From Patescibacteria group bacterium (GTDB lineage: Bacteria; Patescibacteriota; Patescibacteriia; 2-12-FULL-60-25), in contig JAGOTP010000001.1 in the NCBI GenBank assembly GCA_018061755.1, positions 62,001 through 126,000 on the forward strand: 64,000 nt of DNA. Reading direction: 5' to 3'. The translations under genes and the position numbers were made by a program. A model generated the notes under the pieces. The model made no database searches, had not been told where the DNA came from, and worked only from the letters and a program-made list of their open reading frames with translations. Shown piece after piece: positions 8,756 to 18,547 of the stretch (its first letter is position 1; each line of letters starts with the position of its first letter).

Positions 8756-8785
8756 TTGACGCTGATCCTTATATAATGGTATATT
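8756..8785 (+). promoter_or_regulatory. rpoB promoter
   Basis: TTGACG (8756-8761), an 18-bp spacer and TATATT (8780-8785). It opens a leader of about 260 nt before rpoB, long for this genome, where many core genes look leaderless. Confidence 0.6.
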
Positions 8786-8870
8786 CCGCGCGGAAAAACG
8801 TAGCTTACGGATCAAGAAATACCTGATCAAATGCCTGCTTACCCCATGCAGACGTTGCGCTAAAAGCGCC

Positions 8871-9007
8871 AAATCCCTTCCCGACCACCATCTGGGAGGG
8901 GATTTTGCGCTTCAGCGCCGTGAGAACCGTTTTTACATCTCGGCTCCGCTTATCTCTTAGACGGACACGAACTCCCTCTGGCTGCCTGGTCCCTACCGAG
9001 TTCGTCC
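8871..9007 (+). promoter_or_regulatory. Structured rpoB leader with attenuator-like hairpin
   Basis: AAATCCCTTCCC (8871-8882) pairs with GGGAGGGGATTT (8894-8905), 12 bp with one G-U pair, ending in a short T run; small GCGC hairpins flank it. A second hairpin joins GGAC/GAACTC (8963-8974) with GAGTTCGTCC (8998-9007). The first looks like an intrinsic terminator placed before rpoBC, so premature termination could set RNA polymerase levels. That role is inferred. Confidence 0.5.
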
Positions 9008-9049
9008 TGTGCTTTGAGACTGAGCGTGTTAACTCCCCTAGCCGTTTTT

Positions 9050-12000
9050 ATGATCTTCCGTCGCCAGCCTTCCGTGGATGTCGCCCGCCGGTATTTTACC
9101 GCGACGCGCGATGCTATGGCTCTTCCGGACCTGATTGAGGTCCAAAAAGATTCCTATCGTTGGTTTGTCCAAGAAGGTATTCGTGAGCTCGTGAAGGAGA
9201 TTTCGCCGATCAAAGATTTTATTGGTCGCGATCTCGAGCTGCATTTGGATGATTATTTTGTCGATGAGCCGAAATTCGACGAGAAGACGTCGATGGCGAA
9301 AAACGTCAACTACGAAGCCGCTTTGCGTGTCAAAGCTCGTTTGTCGAACCGCCGCACGGGTGCTTCGAAGGATCAGGAAGTCTACTTGGGTGATCTGCCG
9401 CTCATGACTGAACGTGGAACGTTCATCATTAACGGGATCGAGCGTGTGATCGTCTCGCAGCTTGTCCGTTCGGCTGGTGCTTTTTTCAGCGCTGAATTGG
9501 TTCACGGTCGCAAGCACTACGGAGCAAAAATCATCCCAAACCGTGGAGCTTGGCTTGAGTTCGAAACGGATGGCAACAACGTGATCTGGGTCAAAATCGA
9601 TCGCAAGCGCAAAGTGGCGGCAACGTCTCTGTTGCGTGCCTTTGGCGTTGGCAACGATGACGACATTCGTGCCTTGTTCACGGACGTTGATATCCACCCG
9701 TTGAACCGCTACATCGATTCAACGCTCGGGAAAGACGCCGCCAAGGACGAAGAGTCCGGTCACATCGAAGTCTACAAGCGTATTCGTCCAGGGGATTTGG
9801 CGACGCCAGACAACGCTCGTACGCTCGTGCAGTCGATGTTCTTCAACTTCGATCGCTACGACTTGGGTCCCGTTGGTCGTTACAAGTTCAATCATCGCTT
9901 CGGCTTGGTCGCTGAACGTGAGATGGTCGTGAAAGAAGAGAGTCGTATTTTGACCAAAGAAGATCTCATTCTGATTTTGAAAGAGATCATTCGTTTGAAC
10001 ATTTCGCAGGAAGAAGCTGACGACGTCGACCACTTGGGCAACCGCCGTGTGCGTGCCGTGGGTGAATTGGCGCAAGGCCGTTTCCGCATTGGGTTGGCTC
10101 GTATGGAGCGTATCGTGCGTGATCGTATGTCGACGCTCGATATCGACACGCTGACGCCAGCCAAACTCATCAACGCTCGTCCAGTCATCGGTGCTGTCCG
10201 TGAATTCTTCATGAGTTCGCAGTTGTCACAATTCATGGACCAGACGAATCCCTTGTCTGAGCTCGAACACAAGCGCCGTTTGTCGGCCATGGGTCCGGGT
10301 GGATTGTCCCGTGAACGTGCTGGTTTCGATGTACGTGACGTGCACCGCACCCACTACGGCCGTATCTGTCCGATTACATCACCTGAAGGTCCGAACATCG
10401 GTTTGATCGGTCACATGTCGTGTTACGCTCGTATCAACGAATACGGCTTCATCGAGACGCCTTATCGCAAAGTTCGCAACTGGGCCAAGAATGATGGCAA
10501 AGAAGCGATCGACGAAGTCTTGCGTGTCGACGTGAACGATGGAGAAGGCAAATTGGTTGCCAAAGCCGGTGCCGAAGTCGACAAAAAGTTGGCAGAGAAA
10601 TTGCAAAAACTTTCGATCGACAAATTGCCAATTGTTCCAACCGTCACCGACGAAGTCGTCTATTTGAACGCCTTTGCCGAAGAACGCGGAACGACCGCTC
10701 CAGCCACGACGCCAATCGGTCGCGACGGCAAATTCATGGTTGATCGTGCTCCAGCTCGCAAAAACGGAGAACCAACGATCGTTGACGTGTCGGAAATCGA
10801 CTACGTTGACGTCTCGTCCAAACAGATTCTCTCGATCGGTACGTCCCTGATTCCGTTCGTGGAACACGATGATGGTCACCGCGCGCTCATGGGAACGAAC
10901 ATGCAACGCCAAGCCGTGCCATGTATCAAACCAGACGCGCCAATCGTCGGAACGGGTGTCGAACGCCGTGCTGCTATCGACTCTGGTCAGGCTCTGATTG
11001 CTCCAGATGACGGTGTGGTCGTGTCTGTATCTGGTGGTCACGTGGAATTCCAGGCGGCTGATGGCAAAATGCATCGCTATGACTTGATGAAATTCCAGCG
11101 TTCCAACCACTCGACCTGTGTGAACCAGCGTCCAGTCGTTTCGAAAGGACAAAAGGTCTACTCGGGTGAAGTCTTGGTTGATGGAACATCCTGTCAGCGT
11201 GGAGAATTGGCCTTGGGTCAGAACTTGCTCTGTGCTTTCTTGAGCTGGGACGGCTACAACTACGAAGACGCTATCATTTTGAGTGAACGCTTGATTCACA
11301 CCGACCGCTTTACCTCGATCAATATCGAACACCATGTCTTGGATGTGCGTGATACCAAACTCGGTCTCGAAGTTGTGACGTCGGATATTCCAAACGTGTC
11401 CGAAGAACGTCTGCGCAACTTGGATGAAAACGGCATTGTGCGCATCGGTGCAGAAGTGAAATCTGGTGACATTTTGGTTGGAAAGATCACGCCAAAGGGT
11501 GAAACCGATCTGTCCGCCGAAGAAAAACTCTTGCGTGCTATTTTCGGTGAAAAAGCCCGCGATGTCCGTGACTCGTCGCTTCGTTTGGAGCATGGCGAAC
11601 ACGGCAAAGTCGTTGACGTGAAAATCTTCTCACGCGAAGCCGGAGACAAGCTTCAGCCAGGTGTTTTGAAGCAGATCGTTGTCACGGTCGCTGACTTGCG
11701 CAAGATTCAAGCCGGAGACAAGCTCGCCGGTCGTCACGGAAACAAGGGTGTTATTTCGAAGATCGTGCCAGTGGCTGACATGCCATTCCTTGAGGATGGA
11801 ACGCCGGTCGACATTATCTTGTCGCCACTTGGTGTCGTGTCGCGTATGAACTTGGGTCAGATTCTCGAAACGCACATGGGTCTCGCGGCTAACGCCATGG
11901 GCTACCACGTTGCAACGCCGGTGTTCGACGGAGTTCCAGAAGAAACGATTCGTACGGAATTGCAAAAGGCGGGCTTTGCTGAAGACGGTAAGTGCAAGGT

Positions 12001-12505
12001 CTTCGATGGTCGCACCGGTGAGTCCTACGATCACGCGCCAACGGTTGGGTACATCTACATGTTGAAGTTGAACCACATGGTCGAAGACAAGATTCACCAG
12101 CGTTCGATCGGGCCGTACTCGCTCATTACGCAACAGCCATTGGGAGGAAAAGCCCAGTTTGGTGGTCAGCGTTTCGGAGAAATGGAAGTCTGGGCGCTCG
12201 AAGCCTACGGAGCAGCGCACACGCTCCAGGAAATCCTTACGATCAAGTCTGACGACGTTCCAGGACGCTCCAAGGCCTACGAAGCCATCATCAAGGGCGA
12301 GCCGATTCAGAAAGTGAACGTACCAGAATCCTTCAATGTATTGGTCCGCGAATTGAAGGGCTTGGGTCTCGACGTCGAATTGCTCAAAGACGGCAAGCGT
12401 TTGGAAGAAGCGACGCCACGTCCAGAGCACTTCAAAGTCCGTGCCACACTCTCGAATGATGAACCGGCTGACGAAGAGTGGGGACCGATGCCTTCTGACT
12501 TCTAA
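9050..12505 (+). CDS. rpoB: RNA polymerase beta subunit
   Basis: RpoB, 1151 aa, forms with RpoC the catalytic cleft of RNA polymerase. Family motifs run throughout: SSQLSQFMDQ-x-NPLSE, KRRLSAMGPGGL, SPEGPNIGLIG, the KLAGRHGNKG motif and the C-terminal GGKAQFGGQRFGEMEVWALEAYGAA clamp. Rifampicin-pocket residues equivalent to E. coli Asp516, His526 and Ser531 are unchanged. The ATG at 9050 (after CGTTTTT) is preferred over an upstream in-frame TTG at 9014. rpoC follows after 20 nt. Confidence 0.98.
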   Translation: MIFRRQPSVDVARRYFTATRDAMALPDLIEVQKDSYRWFVQEGIRELVKEISPIKDFIGRDLELHLDDYFVDEPKFDEKTSMAKNVNYEAALRVKARLSNRRTGASKDQEVYLGDLPLMTERGTFIINGIERVIVSQLVRSAGAFFSAELVHGRKHYGAKIIPNRGAWLEFETDGNNVIWVKIDRKRKVAATSLLRAFGVGNDDDIRALFTDVDIHPLNRYIDSTLGKDAAKDEESGHIEVYKRIRPGDLATPDNARTLVQSMFFNFDRYDLGPVGRYKFNHRFGLVAEREMVVKEESRILTKEDLILILKEIIRLNISQEEADDVDHLGNRRVRAVGELAQGRFRIGLARMERIVRDRMSTLDIDTLTPAKLINARPVIGAVREFFMSSQLSQFMDQTNPLSELEHKRRLSAMGPGGLSRERAGFDVRDVHRTHYGRICPITSPEGPNIGLIGHMSCYARINEYGFIETPYRKVRNWAKNDGKEAIDEVLRVDVNDGEGKLVAKAGAEVDKKLAEKLQKLSIDKLPIVPTVTDEVVYLNAFAEERGTTAPATTPIGRDGKFMVDRAPARKNGEPTIVDVSEIDYVDVSSKQILSIGTSLIPFVEHDDGHRALMGTNMQRQAVPCIKPDAPIVGTGVERRAAIDSGQALIAPDDGVVVSVSGGHVEFQAADGKMHRYDLMKFQRSNHSTCVNQRPVVSKGQKVYSGEVLVDGTSCQRGELALGQNLLCAFLSWDGYNYEDAIILSERLIHTDRFTSINIEHHVLDVRDTKLGLEVVTSDIPNVSEERLRNLDENGIVRIGAEVKSGDILVGKITPKGETDLSAEEKLLRAIFGEKARDVRDSSLRLEHGEHGKVVDVKIFSREAGDKLQPGVLKQIVVTVADLRKIQAGDKLAGRHGNKGVISKIVPVADMPFLEDGTPVDIILSPLGVVSRMNLGQILETHMGLAANAMGYHVATPVFDGVPEETIRTELQKAGFAEDGKCKVFDGRTGESYDHAPTVGYIYMLKLNHMVEDKIHQRSIGPYSLITQQPLGGKAQFGGQRFGEMEVWALEAYGAAHTLQEILTIKSDDVPGRSKAYEAIIKGEPIQKVNVPESFNVLVRELKGLGLDVELLKDGKRLEEATPRPEHFKVRATLSNDEPADEEWGPMPSDF

Positions 12506-12525
12506 CTCGTAGACCATTGATATCT

Positions 12526-15500
12526 ATGGCGTATTTCCAAACGGAAAACATCAAGTCAACTGACTTCGATGCCATCCGTCTCAAGCTCGCTTCCCCGGAC
12601 GTGATCCGGTCGTGGTCGTACGGAGAAGTGACAAAACCAGAAACCATTAACTATCGCACCCAGAAACCGGAGAAGAGCGGTCTCTTCGCCGAAGAAATTT
12701 TTGGCCCATCGAAAGACTGGGAATGTTATTGCGGCAAGTACAAAAAGATCCGTTACAAGGGCATTATCTGTGACAAGTGTGGAGTTGAAGTCACGCACTC
12801 GCTTGTTCGTCGCGAACGCATGGGTCACATCGAGTTGACCGCTCCGGTTGCTCACATCTGGTTCTTGCGCAACACGCCAACCAAGATCGGTACGGTGCTC
12901 GACATGTCGTTGCCAGCGCTCGAAAAGGTCATCTATTTCACGGCCTTCATCGTGACGAGCGTCGATGATGCTTTGCGCAATCAAACGATTGAGCAGTTGG
13001 GAACGGAATACAAGGGCAAGCGCAAATCGATTGAATCGGAAATCGATCAAGAGATCATGCGCGCTAAAGCGCAGGTGAGTGAAAAGGGAAAGAGTGTGGA
13101 TTTCCTGACAGCTGAACTCGAAAAGATTCAGCAGAAAAAGGAAAGTCGTTTGAAAGAACTGGAAGCTGAATTCATCACGGCCGACAAGGAGCTCAAGGAT
13201 CTCGCGGCGCTCACGATTCTGTCCGAGATGGAGTACCACGATCTGTCGCTGAAATACGGACACTTGTTTGAAGCCAAGATCGGTGCCGATGCCATCCATG
13301 AGTTGTTGCGGTCGATTGATCTTGAAGCAACCATCAAGAGTTTGCAGGAAGAATTGGTCGATGCCTCCGAGAACAAGCGCGATCGTGTCACACGTCGCTT
13401 GAAGTTGCTCAAGGCGCTCTTCGTGAACCACGTCGATCCATCTTGGATGATTCTCCAGGTGTTGCCAGTCATCCCTCCAGACTTGCGTCCGATGGTGGCG
13501 CTCGACGGTGGTCGCTTTGCTACGTCCGACTTGAACGACTTGTATCGTCGCGTCATCAACCGCAACAATCGTTTGAAGCGTTTGCAGGAATTGAACGCGC
13601 CAGAAGTCATCGTGCGCAACGAAAAGCGCATGTTGCAGGAAGCGGTCGACGCCTTCATCGACAACGGCGCTCGTCATTCGAAGACGGTCATCGCTGCGAC
13701 GGGCAAAAAGCGTCAATTGAAATCGTTGGCTGACGTGTTGAAGGGTAAGCAAGGACGTTTCCGCCAGAACTTGCTCGGAAAACGTATCGACTACTCTGGT
13801 CGTTCTGTGATCGTCGTTGGTCCAACGCTTGAACTTCACCAGTGTGGCTTGCCAAAAACGATGGCGCTTGAACTCTTCAAACCGTTCATCATCGCCGAAC
13901 TCATCAAGCGTGAAATCGTGCACAACATTCGTTCCGCCAACCGCTACATCGAAGGGGATCATGCGGAAGTCTGGGACATTCTTGAGCGTATTGCTGAAGA
14001 TGCGGTCGTGCTCTTGAACCGTGCTCCAACCTTGCACCGTCTTGGTATTCAAGGTTTCCAGCCGAAGTTGATCGAAGGAAAAGCCATTCAGGTCCACCCA
14101 CTCGTTTGTCCAGCTTTCAACGCCGACTTCGATGGAGACCAAATGGCCGTTCACGTGCCGCTTACGGAAGAAGCGCGTTGGGAGGCGAAGAACTTGATGC
14201 TGTCCACCAAGAACTTGCTCAAGCCTGCGACGGGTGACCCAGTGGCTAACCCAGGAAAAGACATTTCATGGGGCGCCTTCTACATGACGACTTTGGTTGA
14301 GCCAGTTGATGGCAAGGTCAAAGTGCTGGCCTCACAAGATCAGGTTGTGTACTTGTTCCAGTCTGGCAAAATCTCGATTCGTGAAAAGATTAAGACGCGC
14401 ATCAAGCAGGGTGAGGCTCTCATTGAAACCTCAGCTGGTCGCATCATCTTGAACCGTTTGTTCCCGAAAGAGATCGGTTACATCAACGAAGCCATTGGAA
14501 CCAAGAAATTAGCCGAAATTGTGCGCAAGACGACGGAGCTCCGTGGCTTCGAACGTACCGCTCGTTTCTTGGACGAAGTGAAGGAAATGGGTTTCTACTA
14601 TATTACGAAATCCGGTTTCAGCTACGGCATGGGAGACTTGCCTGTGGTGAACAAGGAAGAAATTATCACGGAAGGTGACAAGAAAGCTGTTGAAATCGAA
14701 GAGCAGTACAAGGAAGGGTTGCTCACGAAGAAAGAGCGCTATCAGCAGATCATCAAGACTTGGTCTGACATGAAAGACAAGATCCAGAAGATCAGCAAAG
14801 AATCGCTGAACAAGACGGGTCCTGTCGCTTCCATGATTGACTCCGGTGCTCGTGGTTCGGTCGGTCAGTTGACCCAGGTGGTCGGTATGAAGGGGTTGGT
14901 GAGTAACCCGAAAGGTGAATTGATCGAATTGCCGATCAAATCGTCCTTCCGCGAAGGTCTCGACGTGTTGGAATACTTCATCTCGACCCACGGTACGCGT
15001 AAAGGTTTGACAGATACGGCTTTGAAAACAGCCAACGCTGGATACCTGACGCGCCGTTTGGTCGACGTGGCACAAGACATCATCATTACGAAGGAAGACT
15101 GTGGCGATACCGAAGGTGCACGCATCACTCGTCAGGAATCTGATGAAATCGGTGAACCGCTCCTCACGCGTTTGCTCGGTCGTTTCCCAATGGTAGATGT
15201 GAAGGATGCCGAAACCGGCAAAGTCTTGGTCAAGAAAGATACGCTCATCACAGAAGAAACGATTCGTTCCTTGGCCAGCGCTAAGATCGACGAAGTGACG
15301 TTGCGTTCCGTGTTGACGTGTAAGCTTCGTCGCGGTTTGTGTCAGAAATGTTACGGCTACGACTTGGCCTTTAACCAGTTGGTCCGTATGGGAACAGCGG
15401 TTGGTATCGTGGCGGCTCAATCGATTGGTGAACCAGGTACTCAGCTCACGATGCGTACCTTCCACATGGGAGGTGCCGCTGGTTCCGACATTACGCAAGG

Positions 15501-16461
15501 TTTGCCACGTGTCGAAGAACTCTTCGAAGCGCGCTCACCAAAACACAAAGCGATCTTGAGTGAAGTCGCTGGAAAAGCGAAGATCGTGGTTGGCGAACGT
15601 CGTACGCTTCAAACCATCACTGGTCAGAAACTGATCGATACGGCTTCCGGTCAGAAAACGGTTGAAATCCGCTATCGCCAAGTTCAAGAACAAGAATTCG
15701 CCTTTACCAAGAAAGACTTGGTCAAAGTCGAAGATGGTAAGAAAGTGAAAGAAGGACAGATGCTGGTCCTGCGTGAAAAAGGCGACGAAATCCTTGCTCC
15801 AGCGCCAGGAACCGTGACTCTCACGAAGAATCGCGTGAAACTGGTCTACGAAGCGGAAGCGGTCGCTGAATACGAGATTCCAGGCGGCTATCACGTCACG
15901 GTCAAAGACGGTCAGGAAATCCAAATCGGTGATCAGCTCACCGACGGTCAATTCGACCTGCAGGACTTGTTCCGCTTGCGCGATCGCGATTCGGTTATGT
16001 CCTACCTCTTGCGTGAAGTCATTTCGGTGTACGCCTCGCAAGGTCAGAAGCTGAACGCCAAGCACGTCGAAGTCATCATTCGTCAGATGTTCTCTCGTGT
16101 GTACGTCCGCGATGCAGGAGATACGGATCTCTTGCCAGGTCAAGTGGTCGAACGTACCCGTGCTGAGGCCGAAAACGAACGCATCGTGAAAGCGAAGGGA
16201 ACGCCGGCCATCATGTCGCCGCTCTTCATGGGTATCACGAAAGTGGCTCTTTCGACGGAATCGTTCTTGTCTGCCGCCTCCTTTATGGAAACGGCTCGCG
16301 TGCTCATCAATGCCGCGATCACAGGCAAGCTCGATCGTTTGGAAGGTCTCAAGGAAAACGTCATTATCGGTCGTCTAACGCCAGCCGGTACGGGCTTCAT
16401 GTCCGAAGGTTCGCTCGCCGGTACCCTTGAAAGTGGGATGGAGGAAGACAAAAATAGCTAA
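12526..16461 (+). CDS. rpoC: RNA polymerase beta' subunit
   Basis: RpoC, 1311 aa. The N-terminal zinc site (C-Y-C-G...C-D-K-C-G), the active-site NADFDGDQM motif that binds catalytic magnesium, the bridge-helix region and the C-terminal zinc site (C-K-L-R-R-G-L-C-x2-C) are present. Between the first zinc site and the NADFDGDQM motif lies a long Lys/Glu-rich coiled insertion (about residues 150-300), as in many bacterial RpoC proteins. The start at 12526 has no Shine-Dalgarno. A strong terminator follows, so rpoB-rpoC form a closed two-gene operon. Confidence 0.98.
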   Translation: MAYFQTENIKSTDFDAIRLKLASPDVIRSWSYGEVTKPETINYRTQKPEKSGLFAEEIFGPSKDWECYCGKYKKIRYKGIICDKCGVEVTHSLVRRERMGHIELTAPVAHIWFLRNTPTKIGTVLDMSLPALEKVIYFTAFIVTSVDDALRNQTIEQLGTEYKGKRKSIESEIDQEIMRAKAQVSEKGKSVDFLTAELEKIQQKKESRLKELEAEFITADKELKDLAALTILSEMEYHDLSLKYGHLFEAKIGADAIHELLRSIDLEATIKSLQEELVDASENKRDRVTRRLKLLKALFVNHVDPSWMILQVLPVIPPDLRPMVALDGGRFATSDLNDLYRRVINRNNRLKRLQELNAPEVIVRNEKRMLQEAVDAFIDNGARHSKTVIAATGKKRQLKSLADVLKGKQGRFRQNLLGKRIDYSGRSVIVVGPTLELHQCGLPKTMALELFKPFIIAELIKREIVHNIRSANRYIEGDHAEVWDILERIAEDAVVLLNRAPTLHRLGIQGFQPKLIEGKAIQVHPLVCPAFNADFDGDQMAVHVPLTEEARWEAKNLMLSTKNLLKPATGDPVANPGKDISWGAFYMTTLVEPVDGKVKVLASQDQVVYLFQSGKISIREKIKTRIKQGEALIETSAGRIILNRLFPKEIGYINEAIGTKKLAEIVRKTTELRGFERTARFLDEVKEMGFYYITKSGFSYGMGDLPVVNKEEIITEGDKKAVEIEEQYKEGLLTKKERYQQIIKTWSDMKDKIQKISKESLNKTGPVASMIDSGARGSVGQLTQVVGMKGLVSNPKGELIELPIKSSFREGLDVLEYFISTHGTRKGLTDTALKTANAGYLTRRLVDVAQDIIITKEDCGDTEGARITRQESDEIGEPLLTRLLGRFPMVDVKDAETGKVLVKKDTLITEETIRSLASAKIDEVTLRSVLTCKLRRGLCQKCYGYDLAFNQLVRMGTAVGIVAAQSIGEPGTQLTMRTFHMGGAAGSDITQGLPRVEELFEARSPKHKAILSEVAGKAKIVVGERRTLQTITGQKLIDTASGQKTVEIRYRQVQEQEFAFTKKDLVKVEDGKKVKEGQMLVLREKGDEILAPAPGTVTLTKNRVKLVYEAEAVAEYEIPGGYHVTVKDGQEIQIGDQLTDGQFDLQDLFRLRDRDSVMSYLLREVISVYASQGQKLNAKHVEVIIRQMFSRVYVRDAGDTDLLPGQVVERTRAEAENERIVKAKGTPAIMSPLFMGITKVALSTESFLSAASFMETARVLINAAITGKLDRLEGLKENVIIGRLTPAGTGFMSEGSLAGTLESGMEEDKNS

Positions 16462-16481
16462 AACGAAGTTCGGAAAAAGAC

Positions 16482-16520
16482 ATCCCCGTCCGGCGTAAGC
16501 CTGGGCGGGGATTTCGTTTT
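16482..16520 (+). terminator. rpoBC terminator
   Basis: ATCCCCGTCC (16482-16491) pairs with GGGCGGGGAT (16503-16512), with one G-U pair, followed by TTCGTTTTG. Confidence 0.85.
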
Positions 16521-16582
16521 GCTTGTCCTTTCTGGACTCATGCACTAGGCTGTACTCATTCAAATTCCCTTTATTTTCCTCT

Positions 16583-17731
16583 ATGTCTTCTCAACTCTCC
16601 CGTCATTGGGCACGAAGTTTGTTCATGGGGCTCCTTATCCTTGGAGGCGCCAGTTTGCTTGGTCCAGCCGCTCAGGCCATGGAAACAACCTCGACTATGG
16701 ACGTGACGACTACTACCTTAATCGGTATCGCTCCAACGGTTTTGACGGCGTTGCCTCTGCCACCAACTTCAACTCTCTCTATTCAGGAGACAGGCTTCAC
16801 GGCCATCATCGGTCAGGGCCTGACCTTCCCGCTCCACGTAGTCGGTGGGGCTGCGCCTTATAGCTGGTCGCTCATTGCGAACGGTTTGCCGGATGGTGTG
16901 TTCTTCGATCGTGAAGCGGGTCGTTTGCTCGGTGCGCCAGACCGCACAGGTCGGTTTTTGTTCACGGTGAACGTGCGTGACAGCCAAGGATTGTCGGTCG
17001 ACAAGCAATTGACGCTTGTGGTCGGTATGGCGGGTGAAGTCCTTGTCACGCCGGAAGCTATGCAACAAGAAGGACAGACTATTGAGCCGCTCGTGATCAA
17101 TTTGGATGAGATTACCGACCAGCAGCTCCAGCTTTTGGTGGATACCTTTGCTGACGATGCTCCTCTGATTTACGTCGGACCAAACGCGCCTGAGTCGATT
17201 CTCAAAGTCAACATCGCACAAATGCGCATTAAGCCGCATGGCTTGTATCGTGTGGAAGGAGGGACCGCTTCGACAGTGAACGAAGCCCATCCTTATTCCG
17301 ACGTTTATTACGTCGATCCAGCTGGCCGCCGTCATGCCTTCCCAACCGAACAAGTTTTCCGTTCTTGGTACAAAGAAGAGCCAAAGATCGAGAGCGTTCC
17401 AGACTGGAAGATCGCCAACATTCCACTCCGCAAGAACGTAAGTTTCCGCCCAGGTTCCGTCGTTCGTCTCGAGAATACTCAGGAATTCTATCGTGTCATG
17501 CCAAACCGAACATTGAAGAAATTCCAGGATGAGAAGACCTATCAGTCGCTTGTCCCAAGCCTACAACCGATGGCCGACCGCAACATGTTGGAACAGCCTT
17601 CCGTCTTGCCGCTGATTCACTTTGCGGAATATCAACTCGACGCAAGCACGATCAATACGGTGAGTGATCTTCCAACCATTGGTTCTTTGCCGATGTATCC
17701 GGTTGATGAGATGCGAGAAGTGGTGAGCTAA
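16583..17731 (+). CDS. Secreted protein with putative Ig (He_PIG) domain
   Basis: Exported protein of 382 aa. Residues 1-32 form a signal peptide (LFMGLLILGG...QA). Residues about 58-150 match the putative Ig-like fold of PF05345 (GGAAPYSWSL...LPDGVFFD...GRLLGAPDRTG). The C-terminal half has the repeat common in CPR secreted proteins (SDVYYVDPAGRRHAFPTEQVFRSWY and a second copy near FRPGSVVRL). Adhesion or surface structure is a reasonable guess. The start at 16583 follows a pyrimidine-rich CCTCT context typical of core genes here. It lies between two strong terminators, so it is its own transcript. Confidence 0.75.
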   Translation: MSSQLSRHWARSLFMGLLILGGASLLGPAAQAMETTSTMDVTTTTLIGIAPTVLTALPLPPTSTLSIQETGFTAIIGQGLTFPLHVVGGAAPYSWSLIANGLPDGVFFDREAGRLLGAPDRTGRFLFTVNVRDSQGLSVDKQLTLVVGMAGEVLVTPEAMQQEGQTIEPLVINLDEITDQQLQLLVDTFADDAPLIYVGPNAPESILKVNIAQMRIKPHGLYRVEGGTASTVNEAHPYSDVYYVDPAGRRHAFPTEQVFRSWYKEEPKIESVPDWKIANIPLRKNVSFRPGSVVRLENTQEFYRVMPNRTLKKFQDEKTYQSLVPSLQPMADRNMLEQPSVLPLIHFAEYQLDASTINTVSDLPTIGSLPMYPVDEMREVVS

Positions 17732-17749
17732 AATCAAGAGTACAAAAAC

Positions 17750-17787
17750 AAAATCTCCCTCAACCAATCGGTTGAGGGAGATTTTGT
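17750..17787 (+). terminator. Perfect hairpin terminator
   Basis: AAAATCTCCCTCAACC and GGTTGAGGGAGATTTT form a 16-bp perfect stem with an AATC loop, ending in a T-rich tract. Confidence 0.92.
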
Positions 17788-17886
17788 TTATCCCGAGCTA
17801 AGAAGACGAGAGTTTCATCTGCTTAGGTGGGGAGCCGGGTCATGGCACACGCGAGGACGTGTGGCTCACCGGCGGGGTGGAGAGGT

Positions 17887-18372
17887 TCAGCGGAAGATGT
17901 ACCAGAGCGGGAAGCCGGGCACGGTCTGGTAGTGGCGCAGGTTCTGGCTGGTTCCGTCTGGCCGACGAACCTCGATCGAGGTGTTTTCTACCGGCAGCGT
18001 TTCGCCCGGCGAGCGATCGGGTTCTTGTCCCATGACTTGGATCACGACCACCTCCTGCACTTCGATGGAGGTCTCGACGCTCTCGCCATTCCGCATCGTA
18101 GCGCGGGCGAAAGTGAGATTGGGGCCATCGTGAGGTCCGTTGCAGACCGTGAGCCTCCAGGCGGAAGGGCTGGAGGTGTGGAGCGTGATCCGGTTCACCC
18201 CCGGCGGAGCGATAGGCAAGTCGTCGGCTGCCGTGTTGCCGGGGATGTAGTGGCGGGTCGGGCCTGCCAGACCGGTGCGGGTGGGAGTGGATGAAGATGC
18301 GGATTGGCTGTTGTCCGCTTGTGGCGTGACACAGCCGAGAACTGCGACCATGAAAAGAACGAGACTGCGCAT
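17887..18372 (-). CDS. High-GC small lipoprotein, 161 aa
   Basis: Short signal sequence (MRSLVLFMVAVLGC) with a lipobox cysteine at position 14, then a Ser/Thr-rich linker and a beta-rich domain (ITLHTSSPSAWRLTVCNGP...) of no recognised family. Upstream stands a Shine-Dalgarno (AAGGCAGG) and a promoter with a perfect -35. Overlapping frames on both strands were judged shadows because only this frame gives signal peptide, lipobox and ribosome site together. It sits alone between the rpoC-side terminator and yebC, transcribed against both neighbours. Confidence 0.65.
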   Translation of the reverse strand: MRSLVLFMVAVLGCVTPQADNSQSASSSTPTRTGLAGPTRHYIPGNTAADDLPIAPPGVNRITLHTSSPSAWRLTVCNGPHDGPNLTFARATMRNGESVETSIEVQEVVVIQVMGQEPDRSPGETLPVENTSIEVRRPDGTSQNLRHYQTVPGFPLWYIFR

Positions 18373-18450
18373 GAGCGCCTGCCTTTCGCTGTCTAACCTT
18401 CCTACTCACGCCATGAAGTTGGCGTGTTATGTGCTTGGTTAGAACGGCTC

Positions 18451-18479
18451 AATATCTCATTTTTCTAGTGTTTTGTCAA
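18451..18479 (-). promoter_or_regulatory. Promoter of the 161-aa lipoprotein gene
   Basis: On the minus strand TTGACA (18474-18479), a 17-bp spacer and GATATT (18451-18456). The leader is about 70 nt. Confidence 0.6.
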
Positions 18480-18547
18480 TCAAATAAGCCAAAAAATGGC
18501 TTAGAATCTCGCCTTTTCTTTGCTCATTCGTTAAGCTTGTCTGCGTT

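Noticed and set aside
10379-14154. Long antisense frames within rpoB and rpoC (407 and 532 aa)
   Set aside because: They are mirror products of codon bias in the highly conserved coding strand; no start signals or motifs.
17827-18409. Alternative frames over the 161-aa lipoprotein gene (plus 17827-18294, minus 17840-18409)
   Set aside because: Only the 17887-18372 minus frame combines signal peptide, lipobox, Shine-Dalgarno and promoter.
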